64,000 bases of DNA from Pseudomonas chlororaphis (GTDB lineage Bacteria; Pseudomonadota; Gammaproteobacteria; Pseudomonadales; Pseudomonadaceae). Both the position numbers and the translations under genes were made by a program. Below are positions 10,353 to 19,227 of this stretch, piece by piece. Numbering within the stretch: position 1 is the first letter of the stretch; every line of letters starts with the position of its first letter. Under the pieces are notes generated by a model, which saw only the letters and a program-made list of their open reading frames with translations, was not told the DNA's origin and searched no databases. The stretch lies in contig NZ_MOAL01000004.1 in NCBI RefSeq assembly GCF_003731765.1, positions 1,984,001-2,048,000 of the forward strand. Reading direction: 5' to 3'.

Positions 10353-10529
10353 ATGGGCACAGTACTACCAGCACGGCCTGCACAAACCCTGTACGTCACC
10401 ATCCGTCGTGACGAATTGCGCCAACTCAAGGAAGAACGCGAGCAGTTGCAACGGGAACTCACCCAGTTGCGCCAGCTTATGTTGAGTCAAGGCCAGTCCC
10501 AGCCGTTGCAGCTACCCGCCGCCCATTGA
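10353..10529 (+). CDS. Small coiled-coil protein, 58 residues, unknown function
   Basis: A short gene not recognised as a named family. It opens MGTVLPARPAQTLYVTIRRD and then runs ELRQLKEEREQLQRELTQLRQLM, a heptad pattern with leucines every seven residues (about residues 20-44), then a polar tail ending LQLPAAH. A GAGGTGAGCA ribosome site precedes the ATG and a hairpin follows the stop at 10,543. The coiled coil suggests dimerisation or a scaffold role. It is supported by the ribosome site, the amphipathic pattern and the terminator-like hairpin; no function is claimed. Confidence 0.65.
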   Translation: MGTVLPARPAQTLYVTIRRDELRQLKEEREQLQRELTQLRQLMLSQGQSQPLQLPAAH

Positions 10530-10542
10530 TCCCCCACGGTTG

Positions 10543-10565
10543 AACGCAGGGCCCTGCCCTGCGTT
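10543..10565 (+). terminator. Hairpin after the 58-residue gene
   Basis: AACGCAGGG at 10,543-10,551 pairs with CCCTGCGTT at 10,557-10,565 across a 5-base loop, starting 14 bases after the stop. A short mixed pyrimidine run (GCTGTTCTCC) follows. Confidence 0.5.
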
Positions 10566-10744
10566 GCTGTTCTCCCCGGCCCTGCGCCGTCGCTTGTACG
10601 CTCCGTCCTCTGCCGCCCCGGCTCACAAAGTTTTCACATCCGCTTGTCGATACTCCCTGCCTTTATAGCCGCCAAACTTGCGGTGGCCGCCATTGTCGTG
10701 ACCCTGCGCGCGCGATGGCCGAGATCAACTGGCTGGAGCGCTGA

Positions 10745-12493
10745 ATGGCATTGTTCAAACGTGGCGGCACCGCTGCCAAGGGTTTCGACTGGGCTGCAAT
10801 GGCCTGGATGTTCCTGTTCTTCTGGTATTTCTCGGGGATCACCCAACTGCTGATCCAGTTGACCGACACCTCGGGCTTTACCGGTTTCCGCCAGGCCTTC
10901 TTCATGAGCGCCATCTGGCTCGCGCCGATGCTGCTGTTTCCGGCCCGCGCGCGCCTGCTGGCGGGGCTGATTGGCGTGGTGCTGTGGGCCTGCTCCCTGG
11001 CCAGCCTGGGCTACTTCTTCATCTACCAGCAGGAGTTCTCGCAAAGCGTCATCTTCATCATGTTCGAGTCCAACCCCTCGGAAGCCGGTGAATACCTGAC
11101 CCAATACTTTGCCTGGTGGATGGTCCTGGCGTTTCTCGCCCATACCGCAGTGGCGTTTTTCCTTTGGACCCGGGTGCGCCCCGTGTACCTGCCCCGGGCC
11201 CAGGCGGCCGTGGCAGCCGTGGCCATCCTGGTGGTGATTGTCGGCTACCCCCTGATCAAGCAGACCGCACGCACCGGCAGCCTGGCCGGGGGCCTGGAGA
11301 AACTCGAAACCCGCATCGAACCGGCCGTGCCATGGCAGATGCTGGTGGCCTACCGGCGCTATCGCGAGCAGTTGAACAACATGCAGGGCATGCTCGACAA
11401 CGTCAGCAAGATCCCTCCCCTGGGCAACCTCAAGGACAGCGGGGCCAACCTGCCGGCCACCCTAGTGCTGGTGATCGGCGAATCCACCAACCGCCAGCGC
11501 ATGAGCCTGTACGGCTACCCACGGCAAACCACCCCGGAACTGGACAAGCTCAAGGACCAGTTGGCGGTGTTCGACAACGTCATCACCCCCCGCCCCTACA
11601 CCATTGAAGCGCTGCAGCAGGTGCTGACCTTCGCCGATGAAGAAAACCCCGACCTGTACCTCAAGACCCCGTCCCTGGTCAGCGTGATGAAGCAGGCGGG
11701 CTACAAGACCTACTGGATCACCAACCAGCAGACCATGACCAAGCGCAACACCATGCTCACCACCTTCTCCGAGCAGGCCGACGAGCAGGTGTACCTGAAC
11801 AACAATCGCAACCAGAACGCCCGCCAGTACGACGGCGACGTGCTCGCCCCCTTCAGCAAGGCCCTGGCCGAGAGCGCACCGCGCAAATTCATCGTGGTCC
11901 ACCTGCTGGGCACCCACATGAGTTACCAGTACCGCTACCCGCCGAGCTTCGATAAATTCACCGACCGCCAGGGCGTGCCGCCCGGCGTGCGCGACGACCA
12001 GGTGCCAACCTACAACAGCTACGACAATGCGGTGCTGTACAACGACTTCGTGGTGTCGAGCCTGATCAAGGATTACGCCAAGACCGATCCCAATGGCTTC
12101 TTGCTGTACCTGTCGGACCATGGCGAAGATGTCTTCGACTCGGCGGGTCACGACATGCTGGGGCGCAATGAGTCGAAGCCCACGGCACCGATGTACACCA
12201 TTCCCTTTATGGCCTGGGCCTCGCCGAAATGGCGGGAAACCCACGACTGGAGCTTTGCCGGTGACTTGGGCCGGCCTTACAGCAGCTCGAACCTGATCCA
12301 CACCTGGGCCGACCTGGCCGGTTTGAGCTTCGATGAGCTGGACCGCAGCAAGAGCCTGGTCAGCGACAGCTTCAAACCCCGCCCCCTGCTGATTGGCGAC
12401 CCTTACGCCAAACAGAACAAGGCACTGATCGACTTCAGCCTGATGAAGCCCAAGGCACCGGCAGCGACGGCCAGCGAACTGGTGCAGCAATAA
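10745..12493 (+). CDS. cptA: Phosphoethanolamine transferase, CptA-like
   Basis: Inner-membrane enzyme that transfers phosphoethanolamine to the lipopolysaccharide core or lipid A in the periplasm. The protein has 582 residues. Five N-terminal transmembrane helices cover about residues 15-180, followed by a periplasmic sulfatase-fold domain. Zn and catalytic motifs visible are VIGESTNRQRMSLYGYPR, the nucleophile threonine in RPYTIEALQQVL, HLLGTHMSYQ, and YLSDHGEDVFDS. The length and the RPYTIEALQQ version of the active site favour CptA over EptA. A GGAG ribosome site and a strong terminator at 12,514 indicate a monocistronic unit. Confidence 0.88.
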   Translation: MALFKRGGTAAKGFDWAAMAWMFLFFWYFSGITQLLIQLTDTSGFTGFRQAFFMSAIWLAPMLLFPARARLLAGLIGVVLWACSLASLGYFFIYQQEFSQSVIFIMFESNPSEAGEYLTQYFAWWMVLAFLAHTAVAFFLWTRVRPVYLPRAQAAVAAVAILVVIVGYPLIKQTARTGSLAGGLEKLETRIEPAVPWQMLVAYRRYREQLNNMQGMLDNVSKIPPLGNLKDSGANLPATLVLVIGESTNRQRMSLYGYPRQTTPELDKLKDQLAVFDNVITPRPYTIEALQQVLTFADEENPDLYLKTPSLVSVMKQAGYKTYWITNQQTMTKRNTMLTTFSEQADEQVYLNNNRNQNARQYDGDVLAPFSKALAESAPRKFIVVHLLGTHMSYQYRYPPSFDKFTDRQGVPPGVRDDQVPTYNSYDNAVLYNDFVVSSLIKDYAKTDPNGFLLYLSDHGEDVFDSAGHDMLGRNESKPTAPMYTIPFMAWASPKWRETHDWSFAGDLGRPYSSSNLIHTWADLAGLSFDELDRSKSLVSDSFKPRPLLIGDPYAKQNKALIDFSLMKPKAPAATASELVQQ

Positions 12494-12513
12494 GCCTGGC
12501 GCTGCGTTGAAAC

Positions 12514-12540
12514 AATGCCCCTTACGGGGCATTTTTTATT
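12514..12540 (+). terminator. Rho-independent terminator of cptA
   Basis: AATGCCCC at 12,514-12,521, loop TTAC, GGGGCATT at 12,526-12,533, then a T-rich tail. It lies 20 bases after the cptA stop. Confidence 0.88.
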
Positions 12541-12726
12541 GCGGCCTATAAAAGCCTTGCCTGGCGCCCCTATGAACGCCCTCGCGTGAAACAAACAATT
12601 ACAACAACTTCACGCCTGTACCCAAAGTGAATTAATTCCCACTTAATCAATCGTCCCCACACTCCTTCCATGCCTTTATTTCAGGGATGAAGTGGAGAAC
12701 GAACACTATTAAGCAGGAACTGATCC

Positions 12727-12960
12727 ATGAAACGTTCAAACAAACTTTCGACTGTTGTGATGACCGCTCTGCTGGGCATGGGCTCGACCCTGGCCTTCGC
12801 CGAAGACGGCGCCGAACGCGCCCATCAGGCACGGCAGGACTTCCTCGCCACCCAGCAGCAAATCCATGGCCAAACCGACAATATCGCCCACAGCGACGCG
12901 GCTAAGAAGCCGGTGCAGACCTCAAGCACCAGCGTCTCTGGGCAACAGCCCGATGCCTGA
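12727..12960 (+). CDS. Small secreted protein of unknown function
   Basis: A 77-residue protein with a clear signal peptide: basic start MKRSNKLS, hydrophobic core TVVMTALLGMGSTL, cleavage after AFA just before EDGAERAH. The mature part is about 52 residues, polar and glutamine-rich (QARQDFLATQQQIHGQ), ending SSTSVSGQQPDA. It has no cysteines and no recognised domain. A ribosome-like AGGAA lies 8 bases upstream and two hairpins follow the stop. Probably periplasmic. Confidence 0.75.
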   Translation: MKRSNKLSTVVMTALLGMGSTLAFAEDGAERAHQARQDFLATQQQIHGQTDNIAHSDAAKKPVQTSSTSVSGQQPDA

Positions 12961-13021
12961 TTGAACGTTAACCCCAGCACTCGATCCTGATACTCCGCTC
13001 CGTTATCAGGATTGAACATTT

Positions 13022-13047
13022 GGCGCCTGACACGGGCGCCTTTTTTA
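13022..13047 (+). terminator. Rho-independent terminator of the secreted-protein gene
   Basis: GGCGCC at 13,022-13,027 pairs with GGCGCC at 13,035-13,040 and is followed by six T. A second hairpin just upstream pairs ATCCTGATA (12,984-12,992) with TATCAGGAT (13,004-13,012). Confidence 0.75.
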
Positions 13048-13157
13048 TTGGGGTGTCTTTATGGGTTTGAACTCGTTAGTTTCTAAAACCCGGCACAAGA
13101 ACAACTTTCTTATTGTTTAAAACTGTTTACCAAGTGCTACCAATAGGGGTGGCAATT

Positions 13158-14270
13158 TCAGGCAAAACGCTGCAATTGCATCTCGCGCAAGCGGCTCAGG
13201 GTGCGGCGAAAGGCAAACGCCAGGTAACCCTCGGTGTACAGCTGTTCCATCGGCACCAAGGCCTCGATATAGAGCGGCACCTTGCGGTCGTAGCATTCGT
13301 CCACCAGCGCAATAAAGCGCCGCACGCTGTCGTCGTGCACTGACAACTGGGGCAGCTCCCGATCCCCGGCCTCGACCCGCGTTGCGCCGTCCTCGGTGCC
13401 ACGAGCAATCCTCCCTGGGCGCTGGCTGGCGCTGAGGTTGGGCACATCACTCAACAGAATGGCCTGGAAGCGGTCGCACAGGGCCATAAAGTCCATGGCC
13501 GCGAACGGTTGCTCGCACAGTTCGGCGTAACGGCACCAGATCACCCGCTCGCTGGCCTGGATCACATTGATCTGGCGGTAGCCCAGGGCAATGCTGCCAC
13601 TGACCCGCGCCTGCCCTGCCGTCATCTGCTCAAACGCTGCACTCAAGGCGCACTGGCCATCGGCCTGGCGGACCCAGTAACGCTGAGTGGCGACGCCAGG
13701 GTGCAGACGGTGGTCTTCGCTGCCGTCCACCGCCACCACCTGCATATGGGCCTCGATTGCCGCAATGGCCGGCAGGAAGCGCTCGCGGTTAAAGCCATCG
13801 GCATAAAGTTGCTGCGGTGGCTGGTTGGAGGTGCTGACCACCACCACACCCTGCTCGAACATCACCTGGAACAGGCGCCCAAGGATGATCGCGTCGCCGA
13901 TGTCGTTGACGAACAGCTCGTCAAAACACAGCACCCGCACGTCCTGGCTCAACTCATGGGCCAGGGCATGCAAGGGATCGGCGGTGCCGGTGAGTTGGAA
14001 GGAACGCTGGTGCACCCAGCCCATGAAGTGGTGAAAGTGCTGACGCCGGGCCGGGACCTTGAGGCTTTGGTAAAACGCGTCCATCAGCCAGGTCTTGCCG
14101 CGCCCCACCGGGCCCCAGAGGTACACCCCGCGCGGTGCATCGTGCCCCTGGTGCAGAGCCTCGTGACACTGCTGCAAGGCCTGCACCGCCCGCAGTTGTG
14201 CCGGATCGGCGACAAAACCTCGGGCCTGCACAGCATCCTGATAAGCGCTGAGGGGAGAGTCGAAAGGCAT
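13158..14270 (-). CDS. zapE: Cell division protein ZapE (AFG1-like ATPase)
   Basis: P-loop ATPase that in E. coli associates with the Z-ring, especially under low oxygen or high temperature. The protein has 370 residues. Walker A is GPVGRGKTWLMD, Walker B is VLCFDELFVNDIGDA, and the sensor region VVVSTSNQPPQQLYADG matches the AFG1 family. The C-terminus ends LREMQLQRFA. The chosen ATG starts MPFDSPLSAYQDAV; a TTG 21 bases upstream is also possible but less typical. It is downstream of the WYL regulator in the same direction with a gap of about 100 bp and may be independently expressed. Confidence 0.92.
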   Translation of the reverse strand: MPFDSPLSAYQDAVQARGFVADPAQLRAVQALQQCHEALHQGHDAPRGVYLWGPVGRGKTWLMDAFYQSLKVPARRQHFHHFMGWVHQRSFQLTGTADPLHALAHELSQDVRVLCFDELFVNDIGDAIILGRLFQVMFEQGVVVVSTSNQPPQQLYADGFNRERFLPAIAAIEAHMQVVAVDGSEDHRLHPGVATQRYWVRQADGQCALSAAFEQMTAGQARVSGSIALGYRQINVIQASERVIWCRYAELCEQPFAAMDFMALCDRFQAILLSDVPNLSASQRPGRIARGTEDGATRVEAGDRELPQLSVHDDSVRRFIALVDECYDRKVPLYIEALVPMEQLYTEGYLAFAFRRTLSRLREMQLQRFA

Positions 14271-14369
14271 CGGGCAGGGACTTCCTGGCAAAGGGCCCGC
14301 AGTATGCCACGGCCGCCTGGCACTGAGCCTGCGCGGGGCCAGCGCGCCGCGACTGATGGGCGGCCAGGC

Positions 14370-15092
14370 CTAGCTTCGGCGCTTGTGCGGGGTGAAGCGC
14401 CCCGCTTCCTCTTCCTGCATCTGCTTGCGCCAGGCCCGCAGCCAATCGCTGCGTCGTCCTGGATAAGGCTCGCCCGGCTCCGTGGCAGCGGCCACCCGAT
14501 CCGTGCGAAAGGTCCGATAGGCCCCACGCAACTCGCACCAGGCGACGATCACCCGGACCTCGTCCATAAACCCCAGGGCCAACGGCCAGATCAGCCGCTG
14601 GCTGGGGCTTTTGTTGGCGTCGGCGTAATCGATGTGCAGCTTGGCTTGCTGGCGAATGGCCTGGCGAAAGACATTCAGCGGCACCGGGTTGTCCGGGTAG
14701 GTGCCGGTGGGTGGCCCAGCGAGGATGGTTGGGTTGCGCAAGGCGTCCTGGGCCGCCGGGGCCAGCACCGCGGCGATCTTGGCCAGCGCATCGGCCGCCG
14801 CCTTGCCCAGCACCTCGTCGCCACGTTGGTCGACGTAGCGCAGGCCAAGAACGATGGCTTCGATTTCCTCGGTGTTGAACATCAGCGGTGGCAGGAACAG
14901 CCCGCTGCGCAGCACATAACCGATCCCGGCTTCGCCGTAGACCGGCGCACCCAGGGCGCTGAGTTCGGCAATGTCCCGATACACCGTGCGCTCGGAAACC
15001 TCCAGCTCCCGGGCCAGGGCGCTGGCGGTCACGGGCCGGCTTTTGCCCCGCAACACTTGCAGCAAGGTGAGTAAACGACTGGTACGCGACAC
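14370..15092 (-). CDS. YafY-type transcriptional regulator (HTH + WYL)
   Basis: DNA-binding regulator of 240 residues. The HTH_11 domain comes first (TSRLLTLLQVLRG and ARELEVSERTVYRDIAELS). A WYL-type domain follows, which in this family senses small molecules or nucleic-acid ligands; here its central part reads HIDYADANKSPSQRLIWPLALGF. The start is taken as the GTG at 15,092 (VSRTSRLL), because GGAG lies 9 bases ahead and family members begin MSRTSRLL; the GTG at 15,107 lacks such a site. The target is unknown. Confidence 0.85.
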   Translation of the reverse strand: MSRTSRLLTLLQVLRGKSRPVTASALARELEVSERTVYRDIAELSALGAPVYGEAGIGYVLRSGLFLPPLMFNTEEIEAIVLGLRYVDQRGDEVLGKAAADALAKIAAVLAPAAQDALRNPTILAGPPTGTYPDNPVPLNVFRQAIRQQAKLHIDYADANKSPSQRLIWPLALGFMDEVRVIVAWCELRGAYRTFRTDRVAAATEPGEPYPGRRSDWLRAWRKQMQEEEAGRFTPHKRRS

Positions 15093-15180
15093 GCTGGGCC
15101 ACTCCACGGGCTGGAGCGCAGAAGATTACCAGAGGCCCCTGTCAGAAACTGTCAGGAGCCGCTGCCCAGGCGTACAGGTT

Positions 15181-16275
15181 TCAGCTGCCGGTGCGGATCT
15201 TGTTCCACAAGCGCGTGCGGATGCGGTCGATGTTCAGCGGCATGGCTTCCAGGGCGAACAGCTTGTCCATCATCTGCGGGCTGGGGTAGACCTTGGTGTC
15301 GTTCTTGATCGCCGGGTCGATCAGCCCGTCGGCTTGCTGGTTGCCATTGGCGTAATGCACATGGTTGCTGATGCCGGCCATCACCTCGGGGCGCAACAGG
15401 TAGTTCATAAAGGCGTAACCGGCCTTTTCATCCGGCGCGTCGGCGGGCATGGCCACCATGTCGAACCAGATCGCCGCGCCCTCCTTGGGAATCGAATAGC
15501 CGATTTCCACGCCGTTGTTCGCTTCCCTGGCCCGGCTTTCGGCCTGCAGGATGTCCCCCGAGAACCCCACCGCCACGCAAATATCGCCATTGGCCAAGTC
15601 ACTGGTGTACTTGGAGGAATGGAAGTAGCTGACATAAGGCCGGACCTTCATCAACAGCGCCTCGGCCTTTTTGTAATCGGCCGGGTCCTTGCTGTGGTGC
15701 GGCAGGCCCAGATAATTCAAGGCCGCAGGCAGCAGTTCAGGACCGTTGTCGAGGATCGCCACCCCACACTTCTTCAGCTTCTCCATGTTCTCGGGCTTGA
15801 AGATCAGGTCCCAGGAATCCACCGGCGCGTTGTCCCCCAGCACCGCCTTGACCTTGGCCAGGTTGTAGCCGATGCCGGTGCTGCCCCACAGATAAGGAAA
15901 GCCGTGTTCGTTGCCCGGGTCGTTGCCCTGCAGGGCCTTGAGCAACACCGGGTTGAGGTTCTTCCAGTTGGGCAACTGGCTCTTGTCGAGTTTTTTCAGG
16001 GCGCCGCCCTGGATCTGCCGGGCCATGAAGTGGTTGGACGGAAACACCACGTCGTAGCCGGATTTACCCGTCATCAACTTGCCGTCCAGGGTCTCGTTGC
16101 TGTCGTACACGTCATAGCTGGCCAGGATGCCGGTGTCTTTCTCGAAGTTCTTCAGGGTGTCGGGGGCAATGTAGTCCGACCAGTTGTAGATCTTCACCGT
16201 CTCGGCGGCCTGGCTGATGGCGGCCACCAGCATCAAAGGGGCAAACCACACACTTGCTGGAGTCTTGCGGATCAT
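15181..16275 (-). CDS. Polyamine ABC transporter substrate-binding protein (PotF/SpuD-like)
   Basis: Periplasmic binding protein for putrescine or spermidine-type ligands, 364 residues. A signal peptide ends in AISQA before AETVKIYNWSDYIAPDTLKNF, the classic start of the mature PotD/PotF fold. Ligand-pocket segments include LWGSTGIGYN, SWDLIFKPENMEKLKKCGVA and VAVGFSGDILQAE. The ATG at 16,275 is preferred because the upstream extension (MHPGPLAAADHRP) is not signal-like and lies in the cupin gene. It is last in the AraC-oxidase-cupin-PotF group. No permease or ATPase gene is adjacent, so it must use a transporter encoded elsewhere or act as a sensor. Confidence 0.92.
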   Translation of the reverse strand: MIRKTPASVWFAPLMLVAAISQAAETVKIYNWSDYIAPDTLKNFEKDTGILASYDVYDSNETLDGKLMTGKSGYDVVFPSNHFMARQIQGGALKKLDKSQLPNWKNLNPVLLKALQGNDPGNEHGFPYLWGSTGIGYNLAKVKAVLGDNAPVDSWDLIFKPENMEKLKKCGVAILDNGPELLPAALNYLGLPHHSKDPADYKKAEALLMKVRPYVSYFHSSKYTSDLANGDICVAVGFSGDILQAESRAREANNGVEIGYSIPKEGAAIWFDMVAMPADAPDEKAGYAFMNYLLRPEVMAGISNHVHYANGNQQADGLIDPAIKNDTKVYPSPQMMDKLFALEAMPLNIDRIRTRLWNKIRTGS

Positions 16276-16331
16276 GGGATCGATTCCTGTAGGGGTTGTT
16301 GTTATTGGCAGGCAATCAAAGGATCGAAAAG

Positions 16332-16673
16332 TCAGAAAATCAGCACGTAGGTCTTGCGGACGGTCTCGTGGATGTCCCAGATCCCGGTGCTGTTGGCCGG
16401 CAACATCAGTGCGTCGCCGGCTTGTATGTGCAGGGGCTCGCCATGGTCCGGGGTAAAGGTGCAACGGCCCTGGATGAAGTGGCAGAACTCCTGGGCGGTG
16501 ATCTGCCGCCGCCAGCGGCCCGGGGTGCATTCCCAGATGCCGGTTTCGACGCCATCGTCGCGTTCGACACAGGTCACCGAGGTAACCGCCACTGGCGTGC
16601 CCAGGGGCACGGCCACCGGAGTCGAATCATCGAGGGCAACCGTGGCGGTGTTCTTGAATTGAGTGATGCTCAT
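16332..16673 (-). CDS. Cupin-domain protein (DUF861 type)
   Basis: A 113-residue single-domain beta-barrel protein. The core reads GIWECTPGRWRRQITAQEFCHFIQGRCTFTPDHGEP, typical of the Cupin_3/(S)-ureidoglycine aminohydrolase-like group, and ends LPANSTGIWDIHETVRKTYVLIF. Cupin genes of this kind are often found beside PuuB-like amine oxidases, as here, 24 bp after the oxidase stop. The exact reaction is not established. Confidence 0.85.
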   Translation of the reverse strand: MSITQFKNTATVALDDSTPVAVPLGTPVAVTSVTCVERDDGVETGIWECTPGRWRRQITAQEFCHFIQGRCTFTPDHGEPLHIQAGDALMLPANSTGIWDIHETVRKTYVLIF

Positions 16674-16697
16674 GGGGCTACCTTGGGTTGAGGGTGT

Positions 16698-18104
16698 TCA
16701 GTGCATGAAGCCTTCCATGAACGCCGCCAGCCGAGTGGCCAGGGAGCGCCGCCAGGGGGCCGTGGCCGGGTTGGCCAGGGTCTGGTCCTCATGGACAAAG
16801 CTGCGAATGATCGCGTTGTAGCCCAGCCAGCGGCACGGTTCCGGCTCCCAGGCCCGCAAGGCGTCGATGCCGCGCTCGGCCAGGACCCAGGGCTGTTGCA
16901 CCAGCGGGGTGTCGCGCTGCAGGATCAAGTCGGCCAGGGTCCGCCCGCCGAGGTTGCTGGCGCCCACCCCTTCACCGCCGTAGCCGCCGGACAAGGCAAT
17001 GCCCTGGCGCCGGTCACACAGCATGTGCGGCTTGAAGGCCCGGGACATGCCCAGGTTGCCGCCCCAGGAATGGCTGATGCGCACGTGTTTGAGCTGGGGG
17101 AACAGTTCGCTGAACAGATAGCGGCGCAATTCGACCTCTTGCTCGGTGAGGGCGAAGTCATGGCGCAGTCGACCGGCGAAGCGGTAACCGCCACGGGCAC
17201 CGAACACCAGGCGATTATCGGCGCTGCGCTGGCCGTAGGTGACCTGCCGGCTGCTCTCGCTGAAGGCCTGGCCCTGGCTCAGGCCAATCTCGTCCCAGGT
17301 GGCGTCCGACAGTGGCTCGGTGGCCACCAACAGGCTCTGCACCGGCAATTGATAACGCCCCAGGGGCGGCAGGGTCACCGAATAGCCCTCCACCGCCGGC
17401 ACTACCCAGTGGCTGCGCACTTGGGCCTTGGCCGTGCGCAGGTGGCCGGGCTGCCAGTCGGTCACCGGGCTGTTTTCATAGATCGTCACCCCCAGGCGCT
17501 CCACCGCCCGGGCCAGGCCACGCACCAGCTTGGCCGGCTGCAGGGTTGCGCAATGGGGGGAATGGATGCCGCCATAGGGCTTGGCCACGCGAATCTGTTG
17601 CGCCAGTTGCTCGGGGCTGAGCCAGCGGTAATCGTTTTCGTCGAGCCCCTGGGCATAGAGGTGGTCTAGGTAGGCACGCAGGCTGGCTTCCTGCTCGGGG
17701 TAACGGGCGGCACAGTACAGCACCCCGCTTTTCCGGTAATCGCAGTCGATGCCCTCACGCTCGAGGACTGTGGCCACTTCATCGGGAATGCCATGCAACA
17801 AGTCGAAAGACGCTCGGCGCTGCTCGGGCGGCAGGCCGGCCAGCAGCCGATCCTCCCCCAGCAGGTTGCCCATCAGCCAACCGCCATTACGCCCCGACGC
17901 ACCAAAACCGGCAGTCTGGGCCTCGATGATCGCCACCTTGAGCTGGGGCGCCTGGCGTTTGAGGTAGTAAGCGGTCCACAGCCCGGTGTAACCGGCACCG
18001 ATGATCGCCACGTCGACTTCGAGATCCTGCTCCAGGGACGGCCGCGCCAGCAGCGGCTCGTCGAGCTGATCCATCCACAAACTGATAGTGCGCCACGCTG
18101 GCAT
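16698..18104 (-). CDS. FAD-dependent amine oxidoreductase, PuuB/OrdL type
   Basis: Flavoprotein of the DAO family, probably oxidising gamma-glutamylputrescine or a related amine to an aldehyde. The protein has 468 residues. The dinucleotide-binding segment is VDVAIIGAGYTGLWTAYYL, followed by GFGASGRNGGWL (FAD contact in OrdL/PuuB). Late motifs SHSWGGNLGMSRAFKPH and GIALSGGYGGEGVGASNLGGR are characteristic. It follows the AraC gene by 51 bp and precedes the cupin and PotF-like genes in one direction, so the operon probably takes up and oxidises a polyamine. No gamma-glutamyl-ligase gene (PuuA) is present here. Confidence 0.9.
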   Translation of the reverse strand: MPAWRTISLWMDQLDEPLLARPSLEQDLEVDVAIIGAGYTGLWTAYYLKRQAPQLKVAIIEAQTAGFGASGRNGGWLMGNLLGEDRLLAGLPPEQRRASFDLLHGIPDEVATVLEREGIDCDYRKSGVLYCAARYPEQEASLRAYLDHLYAQGLDENDYRWLSPEQLAQQIRVAKPYGGIHSPHCATLQPAKLVRGLARAVERLGVTIYENSPVTDWQPGHLRTAKAQVRSHWVVPAVEGYSVTLPPLGRYQLPVQSLLVATEPLSDATWDEIGLSQGQAFSESSRQVTYGQRSADNRLVFGARGGYRFAGRLRHDFALTEQEVELRRYLFSELFPQLKHVRISHSWGGNLGMSRAFKPHMLCDRRQGIALSGGYGGEGVGASNLGGRTLADLILQRDTPLVQQPWVLAERGIDALRAWEPEPCRWLGYNAIIRSFVHEDQTLANPATAPWRRSLATRLAAFMEGFMH

Positions 18105-18155
18105 GCCAAGACTCCGCCATCCGAACTTCGATGAGGGCGATCCTAGTGGCTGGGC

Positions 18156-18971
18156 TCAGGCGCTGTCTTGCGCGCGTGCCCGCAAAGAAATTTGTTTGGC
18201 GTAGGCCCGGGGCGACAGGCCGGTGTGCTGGCGAAAACAGCTGTAGAACGCCGACAGGGAGTTGAAACCGGCGGCAAAGGCCAGCTCGTCGACCTTTACC
18301 GGGGGCACGGCCTGGTCCAGGGCCGCCAGCAAATGCTGCAGGCGCGCCTGATTGACGTAGCGGTAGAAGCTCTGCCCCAGCACTTGGTTGAGCAGGTAGG
18401 AAATCTGATTGCGGCTGTAGCCGCACTCCCTGGCCACCCGCTGCAAGTCCAGTTGCGGGTCGAGGTAGGGTTGCTGGCGCTGGAAGTACTGCTGCAGGTC
18501 CTCGGCCATAAAGCTCAACTGCCGAGGCGACAGCCCCAGGCGACTGGCCGCCGGGCGCAGGCTCTGGCCACCCTGGCTGGCCGGGGTTTCACGCACCAGG
18601 GAGGCATATTCATTGACCCGCCAGATCAGCCCATCACGCACGGTTATGGCTTCACTGGCGCGAAACGACACCAGCCCCTGTCCGCCGCGCAGGGTGACCT
18701 GGTACTGGATAAAGGCCGTGTCGCCGTCCACCCGGATACGGTCGCTGTGCTCCAGGGCCTCTTCCGGGTCCCGGGGCATGCTGTTGGCCACGTAGTCACG
18801 CAGCTCATCCAGGCCCAGGACGCGGTTCTGGAAGAAGTCGTGGTACTGGATCTCGGGGTGGTACAGCGCCATAACCCCATCCAGGTCACGGTGCTTCCAG
18901 CACAGGTGATAACGCAGCACCGTCTCGCCGGTGGCCTGGGTTTGCAGCGGGCCATCATCTGGGGCAGGCAT
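18156..18971 (-). CDS. AraC-family regulator with N-terminal SnoaL-like domain
   Basis: A 271-residue regulator with an unusual layout. Residues 15-130 form a SnoaL/NTF2-like fold (YHLCWKHRDLDGVMALYHPE, IQYHDFFQNRVLGLDELRDY, then DTAFIQYQVTLRGG). Residues 150-265 hold the two AraC HTHs (LDLQRVARECGYSRNQISYL and VDELAFAAGFNSLSAFYSCF, ending HTGLSPRAYAKQ). Most AraC proteins use a cupin-like sensor instead, so the SnoaL pocket probably binds a small amine or acid ligand. It heads the polyamine-type operon and is its likely activator. Confidence 0.88.
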   Translation of the reverse strand: MPAPDDGPLQTQATGETVLRYHLCWKHRDLDGVMALYHPEIQYHDFFQNRVLGLDELRDYVANSMPRDPEEALEHSDRIRVDGDTAFIQYQVTLRGGQGLVSFRASEAITVRDGLIWRVNEYASLVRETPASQGGQSLRPAASRLGLSPRQLSFMAEDLQQYFQRQQPYLDPQLDLQRVARECGYSRNQISYLLNQVLGQSFYRYVNQARLQHLLAALDQAVPPVKVDELAFAAGFNSLSAFYSCFRQHTGLSPRAYAKQISLRARAQDSA

Positions 18972-19227
18972 AGGGTTCTCAAACGAAGAAAAACAAAGCT
19001 TGCCGCAAGTGACGGGGCCGCTTCAATGCTCAACACCGGGCGTGGGGGCAGCGGATTGAGCCTTGCAGGAAACCAAGCCATGACCTGCGTCATAAATCGG
19101 CAAAAGAACCGCCGGACGGTGCAAAAAAAACCACTGCCTGTCACACGCCGATGCTACTTTTAAAAACTCAACAGGTTGGGTCAGCGAGGGCCCTTCCGTA
19201 CCTACCGCGAGCAAAAGGAAGCGCTCA

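Noticed and set aside
10255..10485. A 76-residue frame overlapping the small coiled-coil gene
   Set aside because: It is in another frame, lacks a ribosome site, and its translation is irregular, while the 58-residue frame has clear heptads.
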